Source: Cyanobium usitatum str. Tous
GTDB taxonomy: Bacteria; Cyanobacteriota; Cyanobacteriia; PCC-6307; Cyanobiaceae
Direction of reading: 5' to 3'
NCBI RefSeq assembly: GCF_963920485.1
Contig: NZ_OY986431.1
Coordinates: forward strand, 682,001-746,000
DNA length: 64,000 bases
This document shows, piece after piece, positions 55,240 to 62,372 of the stretch (positions are counted from its first letter, which is position 1; each line of letters begins with the position of its first letter). The position numbers and the translations under genes are program-made. A model generated the notes under the pieces. That model saw only the letters and a list, made by a program, of their open reading frames with translations. It ran no database searches and was not told the DNA's origin.

Positions 55240-56295
55240 TCATGCAGCCATGGCAAACGTAGCTGGTCTTGGGTCGATTTCCGGTTGTGGAGGATTGATC
55301 CAAACCACCTCCGGCTGACGCCAGCAACGCGTTGATCGTGACCAGCGACGTGGATTTTGCTGGCGTGCCTGTTCATAGACGTGAGCACGATGGCGGCAAA
55401 TGGCAACGGCTTGACCGCTATGGCGCTGCTGGGGTGTCACGAACTTGATCCCGCTATGGCGGTGCCGGTGGTTGTACCAGTCCACAAAAGACGCCACCCA
55501 CAGGCATGCCTCTTCCACGCTGGCGAATGGCCGCCTTGGGTAATCGGGCCGGTATTTTGCTGTTCGGAACAGCGCTTCCGAGTAGGGGTTGTCGTTGCTA
55601 ACCCTTGGTCTAGAGAAGGACCGCAGCACCCCCAGCTCTTCCAGGCGGCTTTCCAGCGTGGCGGCACGCATTGAGTTGCCGTTATCGGCGTGGAGGGTCA
55701 ACGGTATCTGGCGCCCCTTGCTGATCCGCTCGCGCAGGCAGGCTCTGCTCACCAGATCGGCTGCAATGGCTGGGTCTTCTCGCTCAGCGACATCCCAGGC
55801 CACCACCTTCCTGCTCCAGACGTCGATCACCAGATAGAGATAGAGCCACACGCCACGCACTGTTGTTGGCAGGTAGGTGATGTCCCAGCTCCACACCTGA
55901 TTTGGCCCTGCGGCCCGCAGGCGTGGCACTGGCCTCGGCTCCTGTGGTGGTCGGGCGCGACCACGGCGATTCGCCTGGCCATGGGCGTGCAACACCCGGT
56001 AGAAGCTGCGCTCTGAGCCAATGAACAGGCCCCGGTCCGCAAGGATCGGCACGATTTGCCCGGGGGGCAGCGCAGCGAATTCCGGCTCGTTGCAGGTGAG
56101 CAGAATGCGCTGGCGCTCTTCTTCACTGAGGCGGTGTGACACATTGCGTTGACTGCCTTTGCGGCAATCCACACCGCCGCCATCACCGGCAAACTGGCGT
56201 CGCCATCGCTGCAGCGTGGTGAGGCCAATACCCAACAGCAGGGCCAGTTGTCTGGCACGAGCACCAGCGGCAAGCCCCTCATCCATGATCTGCAA
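55240..56295 (-). CDS. IS3-family transposase OrfB (DDE catalytic part)
   Basis: A 351-aa frame. It has an HTH-like start (ARQLALLLGIGLTTLQRWRR), then an rve/DDE integrase core: VWSWDITYLPTTVRGVWLYL (first D), LTLHADNGNSMRAATLESRL (second D) and the RVSNDNPYSEALFRTAKYRP segment carrying the catalytic Glu. The open frame continues upstream beyond its ATG to overlap orfA. It is normally made as an OrfAB fusion by -1 frameshifting at 56358-56364. Confidence 0.9.
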   Translation of the reverse strand: MQIMDEGLAAGARARQLALLLGIGLTTLQRWRRQFAGDGGGVDCRKGSQRNVSHRLSEEERQRILLTCNEPEFAALPPGQIVPILADRGLFIGSERSFYRVLHAHGQANRRGRARPPQEPRPVPRLRAAGPNQVWSWDITYLPTTVRGVWLYLYLVIDVWSRKVVAWDVAEREDPAIAADLVSRACLRERISKGRQIPLTLHADNGNSMRAATLESRLEELGVLRSFSRPRVSNDNPYSEALFRTAKYRPDYPRRPFASVEEACLWVASFVDWYNHRHRHSGIKFVTPQQRHSGQAVAICRHRAHVYEQARQQNPRRWSRSTRCWRQPEVVWINPPQPEIDPRPATFAMAA

Positions 56296-56321
56296 AGCCT
56301 TCTGGCGGTCTTCGGGCGAGG

Positions 56322-56828
56322 TCAGTCGTCCGCGTCCTCTCCCCAGAAGGCCTGGATCTTTTTTGCTGCCAACAGCAGTGCCGCTGCTTCTGCCAGTGCC
56401 TTCTCCTTACGGCGCAGCTCTTGTTTGAGCTGTTTGATTTCACGCTGGTCCTGCTGATGGCGTCGGTCTAGATCCTTCTGCTCTGTCAAGGTGAGCACTG
56501 GCTTTTCGTTGGCATCCTGGGATGCCTGGCGCCACCTTTCCACCTGCTCCGGGCACAAACCCCGTTCACGGCAGTAGGCAGCCAGCTCGGTGCCATTAAG
56601 CCCAGCAGTCTCGAGCACCACCGTGAACTTGTCGGTGGAGCCCCAGCCCTCAGGATCCTTCTGGCTGGCGGGAACCACCTCTCCCTGCAAACGCCAAGAT
56701 TTTCGCCAGCTGTAGAGGGTCATCACATGGATGCCCAGCTCTTTTGAAATCCTGGCCACGCTTTGCCTTTGAGGTGGGCTCATTCGCCTTCTCACATCAG
56801 CTCTAACAGCCTCGCTGTAACGACGCAT
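56322..56828 (-). CDS. IS3-family transposase OrfA (DNA-binding part)
   Basis: A 168-aa protein. The N-terminal HTH reads RYSEAVRADVRRRMSPPQRQ, then SVARISKELGIHVMTLYSWR, which binds the IS ends. A leucine-zipper-like coiled coil follows near the C-terminus (QREIKQLKQELRRKEKALAE). The coding strand contains A-AAA-AAG at 56358-56364 (AAKK codons). A -1 slip there enters the orfB frame (DPGLLGRGRGRLTSPEDRQK...), giving the fused transposase. Confidence 0.88.
   Translation of the reverse strand: MRRYSEAVRADVRRRMSPPQRQSVARISKELGIHVMTLYSWRKSWRLQGEVVPASQKDPEGWGSTDKFTVVLETAGLNGTELAAYCRERGLCPEQVERWRQASQDANEKPVLTLTEQKDLDRRHQQDQREIKQLKQELRRKEKALAEAAALLLAAKKIQAFWGEDADD
56358..56364 (-). promoter_or_regulatory. 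Programmed -1 ribosomal frameshift site (slippery AAAAAAG)
   Basis: On the minus strand, GCA GCA AAA AAG ATC presents the classical A6G slippery sequence near the end of orfA. A -1 shift here continues in the orfB frame without a stop. This is the expected mechanism for IS3-family OrfAB production. Confidence 0.75.
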
Positions 56829-57266
56829 TGAATTTCTCCATCAAGCCCCCTGGTGATCGAAATGGAGAGGCGTCAACTTTCCTGGCAGAGGGGGAGGAAG
56901 AACCCTAACTACAAGATCGGAGCACGACTGAGGAAGAGGATCTGGGCTGCTGTTACCGAGGCTGAGACAGTTAAAGCAGGTTCCTTTGAGGAACTCTGTG
57001 GATGTTCTATTGAGGATCTCAGGCTTCACCTTGAGTCTCTCTGGAAGCCTGGCATGTCCTGGGATAATTACAGCTTTGAAGGCTGGCACATTGATCACAT
57101 CCGACCATGTGCATCGTTCGATCTCATAGACCAAGAACAGCAGAAGCAGTGCTTCCACTTCACCAACCTTCAACCGTTGTGGGCCAGAGAGAACCTGAGT
57201 AAGAGTGACAAGTGGGAAGGGTAGCGATGGCGCTGCTTTGCTGCTCTTGCTACGACGCCTGCAGCA

Positions 57267-57488
57267 ATGGATCAGCCAGTGCCTCAGTTCGCGTTGTTCT
57301 TCTCCGACGATGCTGGCTTCGGCATCGAGATGGTGCAGGCGTTGGACGCTGCCCACGCCCAGGACATCTCCAGATCTCAGCACCCCACGGGAAGAATGTC
57401 AGCCGTGCCTGCAGCGCTACTCGACGGCCAGGACCGCCACAAGCTGCTGAGGGCGTGGCTCAAGGGGTGGGGGGAAGCGAGAACCTGA
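57267..57488 (+). CDS. Small island protein (copy 1 of a duplicated ORF)
   Basis: A 73-aa protein with FFSDDAGFGIEMVQALDAAH, then a LLDGQDRHKLLRAWLK segment. It is about 85% identical over 57 residues to the ORF at 60210-60392. Both copies stand at the same distance before a TACTTCTGTTTC repeat pair. The frame has an ATG (MDQPVPQFAL). Function unknown; it may be an end-marking gene of the element. Confidence 0.55.
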   Translation: MDQPVPQFALFFSDDAGFGIEMVQALDAAHAQDISRSQHPTGRMSAVPAALLDGQDRHKLLRAWLKGWGEART

Positions 57489-57535
57489 CAAGTGAAGAGA
57501 AATGGCAAGGCTTGCGGCTATCTACGGCTGCTTCT

Positions 57536-57640
57536 TACTTCTGTTTCTACTTCTGTTTCCCTTGTTGCGAATCACTGAGAACTCAGTCGGGAAGAGGGTT
57601 TGGGCGGGTCTTTATAAACTCCTCTTCCAGCAGCCCGTTG
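57536..57640. repeat. Att-like repeat copy B with a partial copy of the 60.5-kb gene's 3' end
   Basis: TACTTCTGTTTC twice (57536, 57548), then TTGTTGCGAAT-ACTGAGAAC, then on the minus strand a stop codon preceded by codons for LLEEEFIKTRPNPLPD. The intact gene at 60483 ends LLEEEFIKTRLNPLHS. So the block matches 60435-60540 over about 100 bp. A further ~30 codons upstream of this copy remain open on the minus strand but diverge from the intact gene. Confidence 0.75.
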
Positions 57641-57764
57641 ACCAGTACCACCTCAGTATTGATCACACGTTCAACTAGTGTAATGTAAATCCATGCCAAG
57701 ATCACTCATACCCTTTCTGGGAGACCGAAGATCCTAGCAGGAAAATAAAAATAGCCAGTCAGAA

Positions 57765-58547
57765 ATGATTAGCAAACTTCCCAGAGGCCTCAAAAGACAA
57801 ATCCGGATTATAGGCTGCAGATTGGTGGCAGCATGGAGGCGTTATCCGCGTAACGCCAGAAAACTATTATTGAACCAGGAAGAAACCGACCAGCTGGCCA
57901 GTCCCTTTCTGAATTGGGAAACATCCATCACTCCGATACCCAGGAGAGGGACCATTGAAATTCAGAAGAATCGAGTGCATAACCTGGAGCGAGCGATTAG
58001 TCTGATCAACAATCGCCTGATTCTGCCAGGACAAGCCTTCAGCCTTTCTCAACATCTTGGTGAACCGACTATCGAGAATGGATTTCAGAGCGGACCTGTA
58101 TTTGGGGGAGGAAAGGTGCTGGCCGACGCAGGAGGAGGACTTTGCCTGATTGCCACGAATTTATATAGTCTTTTTCTAAAAAGTGGCTGCCAGATTCTTG
58201 AGCGCCACAATCACAGCATTGATGCGTATGGCAACGAGCGGTTCTACGAGCTAGGTCAAGATGCAGCAATAGCCTATGCCTACAAAGATCTAGCAATAAG
58301 GAACAACTTTAAGACACCACTGCTTTTAGAGATTGGCATGATTGGCGACACCGTGCAAAGCCGATTGTCTGCAGCACTACAGAAGCCGGTTGAAGTCATC
58401 GTTAGATCTCATGTACTACAGAGGATACCTCCGGCTATTCAGGATCAACATCCTGGATGGCACATCTGCACGACGCGCTATGCAAGAAAAGAGAATGCCT
58501 GTTGGCGACAGGACTACGTTTCATTCAGTCACTACATGCCTTGTTGA
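57765..58547 (+). CDS. VanW family protein
   Basis: A 260-aa protein with the VanW core: NRVHNLERAISLINNRLILP, then GQAFSLSQHLGEPTIENGFQ, the GGGLCLIATNLYSLFLKSGC segment (usually GGGICQ in the family), ILERHNHSIDAY and DAAIAYAYKDLAIRN. VanW was named from vancomycin-resistance clusters but has no proven activity; most members are cell-envelope linked. There is no signal peptide here, and no van or peptidoglycan genes nearby. Its presence on an island suggests transfer. Confidence 0.88.
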   Translation: MISKLPRGLKRQIRIIGCRLVAAWRRYPRNARKLLLNQEETDQLASPFLNWETSITPIPRRGTIEIQKNRVHNLERAISLINNRLILPGQAFSLSQHLGEPTIENGFQSGPVFGGGKVLADAGGGLCLIATNLYSLFLKSGCQILERHNHSIDAYGNERFYELGQDAAIAYAYKDLAIRNNFKTPLLLEIGMIGDTVQSRLSAALQKPVEVIVRSHVLQRIPPAIQDQHPGWHICTTRYARKENACWRQDYVSFSHYMPC

Positions 58548-58673
58548 TGCATAGAAAGACTGATCTGCACAGTCTCAATGACAGAGGGCTTCATGATGAC
58601 TGGAATAGCATTCATGAAGCCAAAGCAATGAACATCTACCTGGAGAGCAACCTTGAGGTAGGAAACATCGCGG

Positions 58674-59149
58674 ATGCTTAGACACTTCAAAGGTGATCGC
58701 GAGCTGACCACCAGCAAGATGGCCAAGGCGGCCCGGGAGCTATGCCAGCGCAATGGCATCTCGATTGAACGGGTGGCGGAAAAACACCGAGTGGCTGATG
58801 CGGCTCCTGTTACCTCGTCGTCTATCCCAAGGCACTTGGGCTCTGGACAGGTGATGACTCAAAACTCGAGCGAGCTCTGCTCTGGCATCGCATTAAGCTG
58901 TGGCTCTTCCACCGACACTACCCAAGACCTAAACTCACTCTTAACGAGCGTTTTCGAACCTGTCAGTTCTTCGACAACACACCACTGAACTGGGCATTCA
59001 ACTTTTTCGTGGCCTTGCCTATCTCTCTACTGGTGAGCAGTGCCATCGCTGTTGCTGTGCTTTGGCCGTTGGGAAAGGTTCTGCAGCTTGACAAGATGCC
59101 GGACAGTGACACTGAGCAGTGCCATCAGACGCCCTTCGGGTGCGAGTGA
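58674..59149 (+). pseudogene. Decayed gene with at least two frameshifts
   Basis: Three successive frames each encode protein-like sequence. The first is DRELTTSKMAKAARELCQRN with GISIERVAEK. After an A5 run at 58780-58784 the frame shifts by one to NTEWLMRLLLPRRLSQGTWA with LDR. A further shift near 58850 gives DDSKLERALLWHRIKLWLFH, RHYPRPKLTLNERFRTCQFF and a membrane helix (FFVALPISLLVSSAIAVAVLW), ending TGA at 59147-59149. Joined, this reads as a single small membrane protein. I do not recognise the parent family. Confidence 0.55.
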
Positions 59150-59318
59150 TCGACGGCATTAGCCGCTAGTAGTCCCCGTAATAGAAGTGATCATCAATTG
59201 GATTGAACTCCTTCGCTAGTGCAACAGCTCTGGTCTGGCTACGCTGCTATTGGTTGTGTTCGCAGCCGAGCGAAAACGGCAACGGCGGCGGATGGTGGCG
59301 AGATGGGTGCTAGTGCTG
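58989..59318. other. End of decayed gene and featureless spacer
   Basis: The first ~160 bp are the third-frame remainder of the decayed gene. From 59150 to 59318 I see no ORF, RNA or hairpin of note before the 3' end of the convergent 91-aa gene. Confidence 0.5.
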
Positions 59319-59594
59319 TCAGCAGAACTTTATGTTTAGCCCAGCAATGACGCCCACCACAACACTCACAACCAGCAGCGTGCGCTCGACCTCGCCTGGC
59401 ATCGGGAACGGGGTTTTGTCCTTATCTGGGGTAAGGGCTTCCAGCGCCTTAAACCCAATAAAACCAAGCATCAATGTCCCGATTAGGGCGGGCTTCGGGA
59501 AGCCACATTGGAACAGGCCGAATAGGCCGGCGGTGAGTGAATAGGTCCCAAAGACCATCACCACACGCAGCACCAGGGTCCAGATCGACTTCAT
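59319..59594 (-). CDS. Small membrane protein (island)
   Basis: A 91-aa protein with three hydrophobic segments (LVLRVVMVFGTYSLTAGLFG; ALIGTLMLGFIGFKAL; LLVVSVVVGVIAGLNI). Its ATG directly abuts the TAA stop of the upstream zinc-ribbon gene (TAAATG), so the two are translationally coupled. No family recognised. Confidence 0.55.
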   Translation of the reverse strand: MKSIWTLVLRVVMVFGTYSLTAGLFGLFQCGFPKPALIGTLMLGFIGFKALEALTPDKDKTPFPMPGEVERTLLVVSVVVGVIAGLNIKFC

Positions 59595-60068
59595 TTATGC
59601 AGACTCCTTTTTGATTCGGGACAGAGCGGCGAATTTATTTTTGCGGCAAATTGCAAACATGACGATTCCGGATGTAATTTGAAATCCATACTTTGTCATT
59701 CGTTTTGCAGCGCCTTCCGGGATGCCGAAAGTAGTGACAATAATTGCGTATGGGATTCCAGCAATTAATACTGGCGCCAGTCCTGTTAGCCATGACTTAT
59801 GCCTGATGCCCCAAACAAGCCCTCCTATAAATGGGCTTACTAATCCTGTTATTGCGCCTGCTATCCATGGATTACATTTTGAGCGTCTAATCAGAAATTC
59901 TGAAGCTGCACATGCATCTGCCTGCTCTGAGGACTTTAGGGCTGCTGTTAGCGTTTGTTGATTCGCACAAATGATGATATTCTCAACTGTCGGGCAGCCG
60001 CACTGGGGACACGATTCTGCCAGGTTTGAGTATTGTTTTTGGCACTCCTTGCAATTAATTAGTGCCAT
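59595..60068 (-). CDS. Zinc-ribbon membrane protein (island)
   Basis: A 157-aa protein. An N-terminal zinc ribbon is clear: INCKECQKQYSNLAESCPQC with GCPT, two CxxC knuckles as in the zinc_ribbon/DUF2116-like class. From ~75 on there are two or three membrane helices (AGAITGLVSPFIGGLVWG; GLAPVLIAGIPYAIIVTTFG; ITSGIVMFAI) and a basic end. Function unknown. It pairs with the 91-aa membrane protein through the TAAATG junction. Confidence 0.6.
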   Translation of the reverse strand: MALINCKECQKQYSNLAESCPQCGCPTVENIIICANQQTLTAALKSSEQADACAASEFLIRRSKCNPWIAGAITGLVSPFIGGLVWGIRHKSWLTGLAPVLIAGIPYAIIVTTFGIPEGAAKRMTKYGFQITSGIVMFAICRKNKFAALSRIKKESA

Positions 60069-60209
60069 TTCAGGGCTTAGGCGGTTGGGATAGTGACTTC
60101 TTTATTCAAATCCTATTGTTGCCTACTTCTTGGCTGGCGCGGTTGCCTAATTTAAGACGCAAGGCCCAGCACAACCCTAACGGCCCTACCCGCCATGCCC
60201 TGATTCGCC

Positions 60210-60392
60210 GTGTTCTTCTCTGACGCTGCCGGATTCGGCATCGAGATGGTGCAGGCTCTGGACGCTGCCCACGCTCAGGACATAACCCGTGCTCAGCATC
60301 CCACTGGAAGGCTTTCAGCGGTGCCTGCAGAGCTACTGGATGGTCAGGACCGTCATGAGCTGCTGCGGGCGTGGCTCAGGGGTGAGGGGTGA
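60210..60392 (+). CDS. Small island protein (copy 2 of the duplicated ORF)
   Basis: 60 aa from a GTG at 60210 (FFSDAAGFGIEMVQALDAAH, then a DRHELLRAWLRG end). An upstream ATG at 60195 is cut off by a TGA codon two codons later, where copy 1 reads CAG (57267-57488). So copy 2 either starts at the GTG or is truncated. It precedes repeat copy C. Confidence 0.5.
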   Translation: MFFSDAAGFGIEMVQALDAAHAQDITRAQHPTGRLSAVPAELLDGQDRHELLRAWLRGEG

Positions 60393-60434
60393 AGAAAGGT
60401 GAAGACACCTGCGCCTCCCCCTACGGCTGCTCCT

Positions 60435-60540
60435 TACTTCTGTTTCTACTTCTGTTTCCTCTTGTTGAGAATGACTGAGAACCTAGCTGTGGAGTGGGTT
60501 TAGCCGGGTTTTTATAAACTCCTCCTCCAGCAACATATTG
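60435..60540. repeat. Att-like repeat copy C at the 3' end of the conserved gene
   Basis: TACTTCTGTTTC twice (60435, 60447), then TTGTTGAGAAT-ACTGAGAAC, then the real 3' end of the minus-strand gene at 60483. It matches copy B at 57536-57640 over about 100 bp, and a longer block including the preceding small ORF. This looks like the right-hand boundary of the island. Confidence 0.72.
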
Positions 60541-61217
60541 AATTGCAGTAGTTGGCTGTCGCTAAGTAGTTGGCGACTGGCTAATGCAAAGTGCTGCTCG
60601 AGGAAGGCGCGACCCTGGCCCGGATCCCACTGCAACTGGCTAAGCAGCTCCTCACACTGGCTGAGCAGCTCCTTGCGCCGTAAGGGGGGTGGTGCACTGG
60701 CGGCGTCGCTGCCAGCGGCAAAGCCCTCCAGGGCCTGTAGGTAGGCCAGCAGGTCCCCATAGCTGGTGAGGCGGTTGCGGTTGGGGTGGCCGAATACCCG
60801 CTCCAGATAGACGGCCTCCTGCTCGCGATCCCAGCCGAGCCGCTGCAGCTGTAAATCCAGTCGGGCCAACTCGCTGCTCCAATCCTCCGGGTCGGCCGGC
60901 GGTTCTTCGATCGCCTGGGCCGGCGGGGGGCTGGGCGCCGCTTGGCGCTCGGCTTGGGGTTTGGGCTGAACCTGGGCGGGCGCACTACTAACTCGGACGG
61001 GCGTGGGTGCGCTCGAAGTGGGGGGTGCGGCTCCTGGCAGGTGTTCAGCCAGGCGTTGGCGGGCTCGGTCTTCTGCTGCCTCGGCGGTCGATGCTTCGCC
61101 CAGTGCCGCGTCGATTACCTGGCCAGCACGGCTTATTTGCACCAGCACCACCCGGCTGCCTGCTTCGGCATGGAGCAGCTGGACGTTGAACTGCAGCTCG
61201 CCTAACGGATACTCCAA
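60483..61217 (-). CDS. Conserved cyanobacterial hypothetical protein (integration target)
   Basis: A 244-aa protein. An N-terminal beta-rich domain (EYPLGELQFNVQLLHAEAGS, VVLVQISRAGQVIDAA) is followed by a Pro/Ala-rich linker (~65-105). A helical C-terminal domain follows (WSSELARLDLQLQRLGWDRE, QEAVYLERVFGHPNRNRLTS, YGDLLAYLQALEGF, ending LLEEEFIKTRLNPLHS). It looks like a cyanobacterial protein of unknown function. Its 3' end coincides with the island edge, and a partial copy of that end is at 57.6 kb. The gene itself seems intact. Confidence 0.6.
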   Translation of the reverse strand: MEYPLGELQFNVQLLHAEAGSRVVLVQISRAGQVIDAALGEASTAEAAEDRARQRLAEHLPGAAPPTSSAPTPVRVSSAPAQVQPKPQAERQAAPSPPPAQAIEEPPADPEDWSSELARLDLQLQRLGWDREQEAVYLERVFGHPNRNRLTSYGDLLAYLQALEGFAAGSDAASAPPPLRRKELLSQCEELLSQLQWDPGQGRAFLEQHFALASRQLLSDSQLLQFNMLLEEEFIKTRLNPLHS

Positions 61218-61260
61218 CCCAGCTTTCTAGAGTGGATCCCATCTTGACCCGCTGCAGCCC

Positions 61261-62028
61261 GTGGAAGCGGAGTCGATCCAATCCCTCACCCCCCTGCTCA
61301 ACCAGGCAGACCAGTGGCGTGAGGTGCTGTTGTTGCTGCCCCTGTTGGTGGCCCTAGAGGCGGTGCTCTCCGCCGACAACGCCATTGCCCTGGCGGCGAT
61401 CGCCCGGGGCCTGGAGGATCCGGCCCGGCAGCGCCAGGCCCTCAATCTCGGCCTGGCCCTGGCCTTGGTGTTTCGGCTTGGTTTGATCGTGGCTGCCCGC
61501 TGGGTGCTCAATTTCTGGCCGCTGCAACTGGCGGCGGCGTCCTACTTGCTGTGGCTGTGCGGGCGCCATCTGCTGCTGGTGTGGTCTGAGCCCGAAGAGG
61601 GGGCAGGCGAGGCCGCTGCAGCCGATGGCGCCGACTCTGCTGGCGCCAAGCCCGGCTCCCTGCACCACGCCGGGCTTGGCTCAATTGTGGCCACTCTGGC
61701 CCTTACTGATCTGGCTTTTTCGCTTGACAGCGTTGCCGCAGCGGTGGCAGTGAGTGATCGGCTGTGGCTGGTGATGGCCGGTGGGGTGATCGGCGTTATC
61801 GCCCTGCGACTCACCGCCGAACTGTTTATTCGTTGGCTTGAGGTTTACAAGCATCTGGAAACGGCCGGCTATCTAGCGGTGGGTCTGGTGGGCATTCGGC
61901 TGCTGCTGCGCCTGGGCTTGCCCCAGGTGGTGCCGCCGGAGTGGCTGCTGCTGCTGCTGGTGGCTGCCCTGTTTGCTTGGGGCTTTTCGGTGCGCCTGCC
62001 TCTGGCGCCGAAGCCGCTGGAGCCATGA
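61261..62028 (+). CDS. TerC-family membrane protein
   Basis: A 255-aa integral membrane protein with about seven helices and a GTG start. The TerC/Alx pattern is VALEAVLSADNAIALAAIAR near residue 35 and a second LTDLAFSLDSVAAAVAVS near 155, each with metal-coordinating acidic residues in a helix. TerC/Alx proteins are linked to tellurite resistance, and Alx to manganese export. Here a metal or membrane-insertion role is inferred. It overlaps the next gene by 4 bp (ATGA). Confidence 0.85.
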   Translation: MEAESIQSLTPLLNQADQWREVLLLLPLLVALEAVLSADNAIALAAIARGLEDPARQRQALNLGLALALVFRLGLIVAARWVLNFWPLQLAAASYLLWLCGRHLLLVWSEPEEGAGEAAAADGADSAGAKPGSLHHAGLGSIVATLALTDLAFSLDSVAAAVAVSDRLWLVMAGGVIGVIALRLTAELFIRWLEVYKHLETAGYLAVGLVGIRLLLRLGLPQVVPPEWLLLLLVAALFAWGFSVRLPLAPKPLEP

Positions 62029-62372
62029 GGGTGGAGCTGCGCCAAATCGGCAGCGATCGCCTGCTCGATTGGCTTGAGGTGCCTGAGCTGGCTGAGGTGC
62101 CCCATCCGGGCCGCTGGCTTGAGGCTGGCGGCCGCAGTTTTCTGGTGCTGCAGCGGCGCCACCGCTATCAATTGCGCAATGGCTGCTACGAACTAGCCAG
62201 CGTCGCTCTGCAGGTGAAGCCCCAGCGCCAGCCCACCGATGCCCGCTGGTGGCAAAACCAGTGGGTGATCGGCAATCCCGATTGCCGTTTCAACGCCCGC
62301 AGCCCGCTGCTGCGCTGTGCCGTGCTTCCCGATGGCCCATGCGAGTGCTGCAGCCACTTCGCCTGTCCCTAG
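62025..62372 (+). CDS. DUF6464-like cyanobacterial protein
   Basis: A 115-aa protein from ATG 62025, which lies in the stop of ter[21 protein letters not shown] comes first and [20 protein letters not shown] later. The C-terminal Cys-rich end ([18 protein letters not shown]) is typical of the small family I recall as DUF6464. The cysteine cluster may bind metal. It is translationally coupled to terC. Confidence 0.75.
   Translation: MRVELRQIGSDRLLDWLEVPELAEVPHPGRWLEAGGRSFLVLQRRHRYQLRNGCYELASVALQVKPQRQPTDARWWQNQWVIGNPDCRFNARSPLLRCAVLPDGPCECCSHFACP

Larger units (their letters stand above)
55203..56887 (-). mobile_element. IS3-family insertion sequence
   Basis: About 1.68 kb. It has 17-bp imperfect terminal inverted repeats: TGTCAGGAAAGATGACG at 55210 and, on the other strand, TGCCAGGAAAGTTGACG ending at 56887 (15 of 17 match, TG...CA ends). 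GAGG flanks both sides (55199-55202 and 56888-56891) and could be the target duplication, although seven extra bases then lie outside the left repeat. It contains orfA and orfB with a -1 frameshift signal. It lies inside the HNH-type nuclease gene. Confidence 0.85.
54558..57224 (+). pseudogene. HNH-type (phage/homing-like) endonuclease gene interrupted by IS3 element
   Basis: The 5' part (54558-55202, GTG start) encodes ISREDAKALGLKRFFTGVPC with KNNHIAERYVSSGNC, a start common in phage HNH proteins. Two Cys4-type zinc clusters follow (CPMCG...CSKKC and CLWCN...CCAEH), then a basic helix. The 3' part (56892-57224) encodes GRKNPNYKIGARLRKRIWAA and GWHIDHIRPCASFDL with NLQPLWARENLSKSDKW, an HNH-like C-terminus. 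Removing 55203-56887 plus one copy of the GAGG repeat joins them in frame as ...ATAHQR/GRKNPNYK..., giving an intact protein of about 326 aa. The IS therefore inactivated the gene, apparently without other damage. Confidence 0.8.
47724..60482. mobile_element. Integrated genomic island (tyrosine-recombinase type, probably two tandem elements)
   Basis: The segment from the end of the GGDEF-EAL gene to the 3' end of the conserved gene at 60483 is AT-richer and less dense than its flanks. It begins with a tyrosine recombinase and also holds a serine recombinase, an IS3-family element, an HNH nuclease gene and many unknown or broken genes. Tandem 12-mers TACTTCTGTTTC occur beside the integrase (47.83 kb), at 57.54 kb and at 60.44 kb. 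The last two belong to a ~350-bp duplication that includes the 3' end of the 60.5-kb gene. This points to two integrations at the same 3' end. Exact boundaries are inferred. Confidence 0.7.
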
